From: Pseudoalteromonas sp. A25
GTDB lineage: Bacteria; Pseudomonadota; Gammaproteobacteria; Enterobacterales; Alteromonadaceae
DNA: 64,000 bases
Reading direction: 5' to 3'
Assembly: GCF_009176705.1 (NCBI RefSeq)
Contig: NZ_AP021846.1
Span: 3,132,001-3,196,000, forward strand
Shown here: positions 57,809 to 64,000 of the stretch, piece after piece
Position numbering within the stretch: position 1 is the stretch's first letter
Layout: each line of letters starts with the position of its first letter
Notes under the pieces: generated by a model
Database searches by the model: none
What the model was told of the DNA's origin: nothing
The model's input: only the letters and a program-made list of their open reading frames with translations
Program-made: the position numbers and the translations under genes

Positions 57809-58408
57809 ATGACGCATATGAGAAAAAAAAAGCCCGCAAAACCTCACCAAAATGATGGCGTGATCCGTATTATTAGCGGTCAATTTAAAGGCCGCAAGTT
57901 ACCCGTAAAAGATGTTGCAGGGCTGCGACCAACAACTGATAGAATCAAAGAAACCGTCTTCAATTGGTTAATGCAAGATACCAGAGACGCGACCGTATTA
58001 GATTGTTTTGCCGGTTCTGGCGGACTGGGATTTGAGTGTTTATCAAGGTTTGCGAAAAGCGCTTGCTTTATTGAGCTTGATAACCAAGCAGCTCAACAAT
58101 TACACAGCAACATTAATACACTCAAGCTAAGCAATGCTCGAGTTTTAAATAGTAATTCGATTAATGTGCTGACTAACAATACAGACGGCCTTACCTTTGA
58201 CCTCGTATTTGTCGATCCCCCTTTTCGACAGAACCTTGCTCAACAAACTTGCGATCTATTAGAACAAAATAATTGGCTTACAGACGACGCATTAATCTAC
58301 GTAGAAGTAGAAAAAGAGCTCAACTTGAGCTCCCCTAGCAATTGGCAAATACTCAAAGAAAAGCAGGCAGGACAAGTCCTTTGCCGACTTTATCAACGTA
58401 ACAACTAA
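57809..58408 (+). CDS. rsmD: 16S rRNA (guanine-966-N2)-methyltransferase
   Basis: The 199-aa methyltransferase has RIISGQFKGRKL at its N-terminus, the SAM-binding VLDCFAGSGGLGFE, and the catalytic motif FVDPPF. It methylates G966 of 16S rRNA. The gene is divergent from ftsY, which is the standard gammaproteobacterial arrangement. An ATG nine bases downstream (57818) is an alternative start. Confidence 0.94.
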   Translation: MTHMRKKKPAKPHQNDGVIRIISGQFKGRKLPVKDVAGLRPTTDRIKETVFNWLMQDTRDATVLDCFAGSGGLGFECLSRFAKSACFIELDNQAAQQLHSNINTLKLSNARVLNSNSINVLTNNTDGLTFDLVFVDPPFRQNLAQQTCDLLEQNNWLTDDALIYVEVEKELNLSSPSNWQILKEKQAGQVLCRLYQRNN

Positions 58409-58437
58409 ATCATCGTAGATTTAGCTATAATTTAGAC

Positions 58438-58467
58438 TTTACATGTGGTGTTGCTTCAGATTACAAT
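58438..58467 (+). promoter_or_regulatory. Predicted rpsU operon promoter
   Basis: TTTACA (58438-58443), an 18-nt spacer and TACAAT (58462-58467), followed by GC-rich CCGCACC, give a plausible sigma70 promoter for rpsU-yqeY-dnaG-rpoD. Confidence 0.55.
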
Positions 58468-58489
58468 ACCGCACCATTTTTGAACCACT

Positions 58490-58506
58490 TGATCAATATT
58501 TGATCA
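58490..58506. promoter_or_regulatory. Palindrome in the rpsU leader
   Basis: TGATCAATATTTGATCA is a perfect 7-3-7 palindrome in the leader between the predicted promoter and the rpsU start codon. It could be an operator or part of a leader structure. No known consensus was recognised. Confidence 0.4.
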
Positions 58507-58545
58507 GCGTGAGCATTGCTCATTTATTAGGTAGGTGAATTTTTA

Positions 58546-58761
58546 ATGCCAGTAATTAAAGTAAGAGAAAACGAACCGTTTGACGTAGCACTTCGTCGTT
58601 TCAAGCGTTCATGTGAAAAAGCAGGTATCCTTTCAGAAGTTCGTCGTCGCGAGCACTATGAAAAACCAACAGCTGAGCGTAAGCGCAAAAAAGCTGCAGC
58701 GGTTAAGCGTCACATGAAGAAGCTTTCTCGCGAAAACGCACGTCGCGTTAAATTATACTAA
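58546..58761 (+). CDS. rpsU: 30S ribosomal protein S21
   Basis: The 71-aa basic protein is identical in length and layout to S21 ([21 protein letters not shown], quoted parts: [16 protein letters not shown] and [11 protein letters not shown]), ending in RRVKLY. It is a small-subunit protein needed for initiation and heads the macromolecular synthesis operon. Confidence 0.99.
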   Translation: MPVIKVRENEPFDVALRRFKRSCEKAGILSEVRRREHYEKPTAERKRKKAAAVKRHMKKLSRENARRVKLY

Positions 58762-58781
58762 TCGGTTTCGGTCTTGTATAA

Positions 58782-59228
58782 ATGAGCCTTTTAACTAAGC
58801 TAAAAGACGCACAAAAAGATGCCATGCGTGCAAAAGACAAAATTAGTCTTGGTGCAATCCGCATGGTACTTGCTGAAATTAAACAGCGTGAAATTGACAA
58901 TCAAACAACACTAGATGACGCGGGCATTACCTCTGTTTTAGTGAAGTTAGTTAAACAACGCCGTGATTCTTTCACCCAGTACAAAGACGCTGGTCGTGAC
59001 GATTTAGCTGAAATAGAAGCAAATGAAATTGATGTGTTAGAAACTTTCTTACCTCAGCCTTTGACTGAAGAAGAAATTATCGCATTAATCGACACTGCAA
59101 TTGCCGATACCGGCGCAGCAGGTATGCAAGACATGGGTAAAGTTATGGGTGTAATCAAGTCTAAAGCTGAAGGTCGTGCCGATATGGGCAAGATTTCAGG
59201 TTTAATTAAACAACGATTAAGCGCATAA
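58782..59228 (+). CDS. yqeY: GatB/YqeY-domain protein
   Basis: The 148-aa protein matches the YqeY family (IRMVLAEIKQREID, LVKQRRDSFTQYKDAGRDDL, quoted parts, and the C-terminal KISGLIKQRL). The domain resembles the tRNA-binding tail of GatB, but its role outside the GatCAB enzyme is unclear. It lies between rpsU and dnaG, 20 nt after rpsU, a common place in this operon outside enterobacteria. Confidence 0.9.
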   Translation: MSLLTKLKDAQKDAMRAKDKISLGAIRMVLAEIKQREIDNQTTLDDAGITSVLVKLVKQRRDSFTQYKDAGRDDLAEIEANEIDVLETFLPQPLTEEEIIALIDTAIADTGAAGMQDMGKVMGVIKSKAEGRADMGKISGLIKQRLSA

Positions 59229-59256
59229 CCCCGCATACAGATTGTATGATAAAGTG

Positions 59257-59284
59257 AACCGAGCCCTAGCGCTCGGTTTCTTCG
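59257..59284 (+). terminator. Terminator-like attenuator before dnaG
   Basis: AACCGAGC (59257-59264) pairs with GCTCGGTT (59271-59278), followed by TCTTCG. It lies between yqeY and dnaG and may lower expression of dnaG relative to rpsU, as the internal terminator of the E. coli operon does. Confidence 0.6.
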
Positions 59285-59316
59285 TCTAGGCATAAAGGAA
59301 CTTCGTTAGAATAAGT

Positions 59317-61056
59317 ATGGCTGGAAAAATCCCAAGAGAATTTATTGATGATTTACTGGATAGAACCGACATCGTCGACTTGATCGACGCACGTGTTGGA
59401 CTAAAAAAAGCTGGTAAAGATTATCAAGCATGCTGCCCTTTTCATAACGAAAAATCCCCATCTTTTACAGTATCAAGAGACAAACAGTTCTACCATTGCT
59501 TTGGCTGTGGCGCCAATGGCAATGCCATTTCATTTATGATGGAGTACGACAAACTAGAGTTTGTCGACGCGATTGAAGAATTAGCAAGTCTTCTAAATCT
59601 AGAAGTGCCTCGTGAACAAGGCTTAGGTAAGCCAGAGCGAACCGTTGAGCAGAAGCGCTCTGACTATGATTTAATGATGCAAACCGCTAAATTTTATCAA
59701 CACCAACTCAAACATCATGCCAATGCTAGTCAAGTTATTGATTATGTAAAAGGTCGAGGTTTATCTGGAGAAACCGTTAAGCAGTATATGATTGGCTATG
59801 CCCCAGTTGAATGGGAATCCTTATGCCAACAAGTCGGCAGAAACCAACAGCAAAGACAACAGTTGTTAGAACTAAAACTGGCTTCTGAAAAAACACCTGG
59901 TCGTCAATTTGATTTTTTTCGCGATAGGTTAATGTTTCCTATCCGAGATAAACGAGGTCGCGTTGTAGCATTCGGTGGCCGTGTGATGGGAGACAGCCAA
60001 GGACCAAAATATCTGAACTCTCCAGAAACTAGAATTTTCCATAAAGGTTTTGAACTGTACGGGCTTTTTGAGGCAAAACAAGCGAATGACAAGCTCGATA
60101 GCATTCTTATCGTGGAAGGCTATATGGATGTGGTTGCCCTCGCTGAACAAGGTATAAGTTATGCGGTAGCAGCTCTGGGAACTGCAACAACAGCCGAGCA
60201 TATGCAAACCTTGTTCAGAACAACAGATAAAGTTATCTGCTGTTATGATGGGGATAGAGCAGGTAAAGATGCCGCATGGCGAGCACTTGAACATGCGCTT
60301 GCCTATTTAAAAGATGGTAAATCATTACAGTTTGTATTTTTACCTGATGGCGAAGACCCAGACTCGTTAGTACAAAAAGAAGGTAAAGCGGCGTTCGAGC
60401 AGCGCCTAAATCAGGCCGATGACTTCTCAAAAGTCTTGTTTGATAAGTTATCGCAAAGTTGTGATTTAACAACCGATGCAGGTAAAGCTAAATTACTTAG
60501 TGACGCGTTACCTTTAATAAGTAAGTTACCCAGTGAGTTTTATCAAGAAAGTCTATTAGAAAAGCTCGCAAGGTTAATAGGCAGAACCACTGAGCAGCTT
60601 TCAACTAAGCTAGCGACCCCAAAACAACAAAAAAATATTGAGCGTAAGTTTAAGGTCACCCCCATGCGCAGGGCTATAGGTCTGTTAATACAGCATCCTA
60701 ACCTAGCTTCCAGTGTGGAGTATCTCCCTGAACTTGCACAAATGAATATTCCCGGCATTGAATTACTGCTGGAATTACAATCAGTTTGTCTAAGTCACCC
60801 AAGTTACACAACAGCACAATTACTTGAGTATTTTAGAGACAAACCTCAGTATCAAGCATTACAAAAACTCGCCATTTGGCAACATGACATCAATGAGCAA
60901 GCTTTAACACAAGAATTTCAAAATACTTTTCAATTTATTGAAGATCAGTGTTTAAATTTTAGGTTAGAGACCTTATTTATAAAAGACAAAACACAGGGCT
61001 TAACCAGCGAGGAACGGCATGAGTGCGCACTATTGATGCAAGCGCTAAAGCGTTAG
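59317..61056 (+). CDS. dnaG: DNA primase
   Basis: The 579-aa primase starts with a CHC2-type zinc finger (CCPFHNEKSPSF, then CFGCGANGN; ligands Cys, His, Cys, Cys). The catalytic TOPRIM region shows ILIVEGYMDVVAL and YDGDRAGKDAA. The C-terminal about 150 residues would form the DnaB-binding domain. It synthesises RNA primers for the replication fork. Confidence 0.98.
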   Translation: MAGKIPREFIDDLLDRTDIVDLIDARVGLKKAGKDYQACCPFHNEKSPSFTVSRDKQFYHCFGCGANGNAISFMMEYDKLEFVDAIEELASLLNLEVPREQGLGKPERTVEQKRSDYDLMMQTAKFYQHQLKHHANASQVIDYVKGRGLSGETVKQYMIGYAPVEWESLCQQVGRNQQQRQQLLELKLASEKTPGRQFDFFRDRLMFPIRDKRGRVVAFGGRVMGDSQGPKYLNSPETRIFHKGFELYGLFEAKQANDKLDSILIVEGYMDVVALAEQGISYAVAALGTATTAEHMQTLFRTTDKVICCYDGDRAGKDAAWRALEHALAYLKDGKSLQFVFLPDGEDPDSLVQKEGKAAFEQRLNQADDFSKVLFDKLSQSCDLTTDAGKAKLLSDALPLISKLPSEFYQESLLEKLARLIGRTTEQLSTKLATPKQQKNIERKFKVTPMRRAIGLLIQHPNLASSVEYLPELAQMNIPGIELLLELQSVCLSHPSYTTAQLLEYFRDKPQYQALQKLAIWQHDINEQALTQEFQNTFQFIEDQCLNFRLETLFIKDKTQGLTSEERHECALLMQALKR

Positions 61057-61065
61057 AAGAACTAG

Positions 61066-61091
61066 TCAAAACAAAATTTTGCTGTTATAAT
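61066..61091 (+). promoter_or_regulatory. Internal rpoD promoter
   Basis: An extended -10 (TG at 61083-61084, T, then TATAAT at 61086-61091) lies just after the dnaG stop and about 90 nt before the rpoD start. The -35 is weak, as expected with an extended -10. Confidence 0.55.
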
Positions 61092-61178
61092 GTTCTATTC
61101 ACTGCGTCATGCAAATTGTTGGGTGTTTTTAGCTGGCGCCTGTTGTATCAACTTATCAGAGTGGAAGCATAAATCTCT

Positions 61179-63017
61179 ATGGATCAATCTCCTCAGTCAC
61201 AACTCAAACTTCTGATTCAGAAAGGTAAAGAGCAAGGTTACTTAACTTTTGCAGAAGTTAACGATCACCTTCCACAAGACATAATAGACTCAGATCAGGT
61301 AGAAGACATCATTAGTATGATCAATGACATGGGTATTCAGGTTGCTGAAAACGCACCAGATGCCGATGAATTGATGATGCAAGAAACAACCACCGATGAA
61401 GATGCCGCTGAGGCCGCTGCTGCAGCGCTAGCAACGGTTGAAAAAGAAATCGGTCGTACTACTGATCCTGTGCGTATGTACATGCGCGAAATGGGTACCG
61501 TTGAGCTATTGACCCGTGAAGGCGAAATTCAAATCGCTAAGCGTATCGAAGAAGGTATCAATCAGGTTCAAATCTCTGTGGCAGAGTACCCTGAAGCAAT
61601 CACATACTTGCTTGAACAATGGGATAAATTCGAAGCCGAAGAGATGCGCTTAAGTGACATTGTATCTGGCTTTTTTGACCCGAATGCCGAAGAGACACAA
61701 ATCTCAGCTACACATATCGGTTCAGAGCTAAGTGATGAAGACTTAGCAGACGAAGATGACGATGACGACGATAGTGACGATGATGAAGAAGCGGATACAG
61801 GCCCAGATCCTGAAGAAGCGCGTGTTCATTTTGAACAGCTTAGAGCCCTTTACAACAAAGCAAGAGAAGTTTTTGACGCTAAAGGTCGTGCGCACCCTGA
61901 TTCTCAAGCTGCAATTTTTGAAATTGGCGAGTTATTCCGCACCTTCAAACTAGTACCAAAACAGTTTGACCGTATGGTTAATAACATGCGCGAAATGATG
62001 GATAGAGTTCGTGTTCAAGAACGTATCGTCATGAAGCAAGCGGTTCAGATAGCAAAAGTACCAAAAAAGACGTTTGTGAAGCATTTTGCTAACAATGAAA
62101 CTGATATGGCTTGGGTAGATGCTGAAATCGCAGCTGGTGAAAAATACTCAGATAAACTCGCTGAGGTAAAACCAGAAATAGAGCGCTGTATCAATAAGCT
62201 TAAAGCGATTGAAGAAAGTACAGGCCTAACCATCGAAAGAATTAAAGATATCAACCGTCGTATGAGCATTGGTGAAGCAAAAGCTCGCCGTGCGAAAAAA
62301 GAGATGGTTGAAGCAAACTTACGTCTTGTAATTTCAATTGCGAAAAAGTATACAAACCGTGGTTTGCAGTTCTTGGATCTGATCCAAGAAGGTAATATTG
62401 GTCTGATGAAAGCGGTAGATAAATTTGAATATCGCCGTGGCTATAAGTTCTCAACTTATGCAACATGGTGGATCCGTCAGGCGATCACCCGCTCAATTGC
62501 TGACCAAGCACGTACTATTCGTATTCCAGTACACATGATTGAAACTATCAACAAGCTCAATCGTATTTCTCGTCAAATGCTTCAGGAAATGGGCCGCGAG
62601 CCAAACCCTGAAGAACTGGCAGAACGTATGATGATGCCTGAAGATAAAATTCGCAAAGTACTTAAAATTGCCAAAGAGCCGATCTCTATGGAGACACCAA
62701 TTGGTGATGATGAAGATTCGCACCTTGGTGATTTCATTGAAGATACCACCATTGAGTCGCCAATTGACTCTGCGACAATGGAAAGCCTTCGTGGTGCAAC
62801 CAACGAAGTACTTGCAGGGCTAACAGCTCGTGAAGCAAAGGTACTGCGTATGCGTTTTGGTATCGATATGAATACTGATCACACATTAGAAGAAGTAGGC
62901 AAACAATTTGATGTTACACGTGAGCGTATTCGTCAAATAGAAGCCAAAGCGCTGCGTAAGCTGCGCCACCCTTCTCGCTCAGATCTTCTGAAAAGCTTCT
63001 TGGATGTAAAAGGTTAA
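61179..63017 (+). CDS. rpoD: RNA polymerase primary sigma factor sigma-70
   Basis: The 612-aa vegetative sigma factor has region 1.1 at the N-terminus, the acidic non-conserved insert (run of Asp/Glu around residues 188-212), region 2 with the -10 element helix ([40 protein letters not shown], quoted parts: [18 protein letters not shown] and [15 protein letters not shown]) and region 4 ([20 protein letters not shown]). It is the last gene of the macromolecular synthesis operon, with an additional promoter upstream. Confidence 0.99.
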   Translation: MDQSPQSQLKLLIQKGKEQGYLTFAEVNDHLPQDIIDSDQVEDIISMINDMGIQVAENAPDADELMMQETTTDEDAAEAAAAALATVEKEIGRTTDPVRMYMREMGTVELLTREGEIQIAKRIEEGINQVQISVAEYPEAITYLLEQWDKFEAEEMRLSDIVSGFFDPNAEETQISATHIGSELSDEDLADEDDDDDDSDDDEEADTGPDPEEARVHFEQLRALYNKAREVFDAKGRAHPDSQAAIFEIGELFRTFKLVPKQFDRMVNNMREMMDRVRVQERIVMKQAVQIAKVPKKTFVKHFANNETDMAWVDAEIAAGEKYSDKLAEVKPEIERCINKLKAIEESTGLTIERIKDINRRMSIGEAKARRAKKEMVEANLRLVISIAKKYTNRGLQFLDLIQEGNIGLMKAVDKFEYRRGYKFSTYATWWIRQAITRSIADQARTIRIPVHMIETINKLNRISRQMLQEMGREPNPEELAERMMMPEDKIRKVLKIAKEPISMETPIGDDEDSHLGDFIEDTTIESPIDSATMESLRGATNEVLAGLTAREAKVLRMRFGIDMNTDHTLEEVGKQFDVTRERIRQIEAKALRKLRHPSRSDLLKSFLDVKG

Positions 63018-63043
63018 TGCCCTTTTAATTCACAAGAATTGAA

Positions 63044-63069
63044 ATAAAGGCCGCTATTGCGGCCTTTTT
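63044..63069 (+). terminator. rpoD terminator
   Basis: AAAGGCCGC and GCGGCCTTT around a TATT loop (63046-63067) plus a T tract end the operon 30 nt after the rpoD stop codon. The symmetric stem could also act on the other strand. Confidence 0.88.
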
Positions 63070-63096
63070 AATAACTAGCAAACTTTAGGAAAGCTC

Positions 63097-63969
63097 ATGG
63101 CTTGGATCCAAATCCGCATTCATGCTAACAAAGAAACAGCCGATAAACTAAGCGATTTATTACTCGATGTTGGTTGTCCTTCTGTCACATTTGTAGACGG
63201 CAGCAACAACCCCGTTTATGAGCCAAAACCAGGCGAGGTCATTTATTGGCCTGACACAACTGTAATAGGCCTGTTTGATGCTGCGCACGATATGGATGTA
63301 GTAGTTGCTTACTTACAAGCAAACAGCGAACAAACTCTGACGTATAAAATCGAGCAGTTAGAAGATAAAGACTGGGAACGTGAATGGATGGATAACTTTC
63401 ATCCTATTAAATTTGGCGAGCGTTTATGGATCTGTCCGAGCTGGCGTGATATTCCAGAGCCTGATGCTGTTAACGTGTTACTTGATCCAGGACTTGCATT
63501 TGGCACGGGTACTCATGCTACTACTGCACTGTGTTTACAGTGGCTTGAGAGCCAAGATTTATCAGGTAAAACCGTTGTCGACTTTGGTTGTGGTTCAGGA
63601 ATATTAGGGATCGCCGCGATTAAGCTGGGGGCAGAACGTGTTATCGGCATCGACATCGACCCTCAGGCTCTTGCTGCAAGTATAGATAACGCAGAGCGTA
63701 ATGGCGTCGCTGACCAACTAGAAGTCTACTTGCCTGAAAATCAGCCGGAGTTTAGCGCTGACATCGTTGTAGCAAATATTTTGGCCCAGCCTCTAAGAGA
63801 GTTACACGATATTATCTTAGGGTTTTTAAAGCCGCATGGCAAAATTGCGATGTCTGGTATTTTAGAAGAACAAGCACAATCAGTTGCTGACGTTTATGCA
63901 CCGTTTATTTCACTTGATGAAATCGAAAAAGAAGGCGAATGGACACGCGTGAGCGGTATTAAAAAATAA
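63097..63969 (+). CDS. prmA: Ribosomal protein L11 methyltransferase
   Basis: PrmA trimethylates ribosomal protein L11. The 290-aa protein begins [20 protein letters not shown], carries the N-terminal substrate-recognition domain, and has the SAM-binding [20 protein letters not shown] with the earlier [12 protein letters not shown] block and the catalytic-domain VANILAQPL. It is often followed by dusB-fis in this group, but the window ends 31 nt after its stop. Confidence 0.96.
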   Translation: MAWIQIRIHANKETADKLSDLLLDVGCPSVTFVDGSNNPVYEPKPGEVIYWPDTTVIGLFDAAHDMDVVVAYLQANSEQTLTYKIEQLEDKDWEREWMDNFHPIKFGERLWICPSWRDIPEPDAVNVLLDPGLAFGTGTHATTALCLQWLESQDLSGKTVVDFGCGSGILGIAAIKLGAERVIGIDIDPQALAASIDNAERNGVADQLEVYLPENQPEFSADIVVANILAQPLRELHDIILGFLKPHGKIAMSGILEEQAQSVADVYAPFISLDEIEKEGEWTRVSGIKK

Positions 63970-64000
63970 TGTTGTAGTACATTATTACGCTATCAGTTAG

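Overview
The window is a chromosomal stretch of a gammaproteobacterium, most likely of the order Alteromonadales and probably Pseudoalteromonas or a close relative. The evidence is the gene order (pdhR-aceE-aceF-lpd, holD-rimI, holC-valS, lptF-lptG beside pepA, ftsY-ftsE-ftsX-rpoH, rpsU-yqeY-dnaG-rpoD), the AT-leaning composition, and small conserved proteins typical of marine gammaproteobacteria. The genus is an inference from gene content, not from a marker search. Almost everything is single-copy core genome. I see no insertion sequence, prophage, CRISPR array, integron or island.

Layout. (1) 1-7.4 kb: pyruvate dehydrogenase operon on the minus strand, read pdhR, aceE, aceF, lpd. It has a PdhR operator just downstream of the pdhR promoter and a terminator-like hairpin between aceF and lpd. 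(2) 7.5-14.3 kb: serB divergent from an Smp/AhpA-type membrane protein, then tatD, pdxH, argS and prfC. (3) 14.6-21.5 kb: a hybrid histidine kinase, rimI-holD, tRNA-Trp, guaA and guaB. (4) 21.6-28.8 kb: xseA, a coiled-coil membrane protein, cysE, an M16 lipoprotein protease, and a divergent MTHFR-like gene behind a MetJ-box array. (5) 28.8-36.1 kb: a DEAD-box helicase, a hotdog-like protein, gltX, an anchored glutaredoxin-like protein, a diguanylate cyclase, proB and small proteins. (6) 36.1-41.3 kb: the most accessory part, with an exported amidohydrolase, a YgjV-like protein, a YeiL-like regulator, a phosphoribosyltransferase, a small two-helix membrane protein, tRNA-Leu and an RDD protein. 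(7) 41.3-50.5 kb: lptG/lptF, pepA-holC-valS and a FadL-type porin. (8) 50.5-57.6 kb: an HD-GYP protein, rraB, plsC, rpoH, ftsX, ftsE and ftsY. (9) 57.8-64 kb: rsmD, rpsU, yqeY, dnaG, rpoD and prmA.

The two most notable signals are regulatory. A perfect CIRCE element (TTAGCACTC-N9-GAGTGCTAA) lies 33 nt upstream of the rpoH start, at the predicted transcription start. If an HrcA repressor is present, this would put the heat-shock sigma factor under HrcA. A perfect MetJ box flanked by two weaker ones covers the promoter of a divergent MTHFR-superfamily gene that seems to lack the Glu and Asp expected of active MetF. A third point is a MaoC/PhaJ-type D-x-N-P-L-H motif in a conserved protein of unknown function. 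I found no convincing new multi-gene system; the window is mainly housekeeping.
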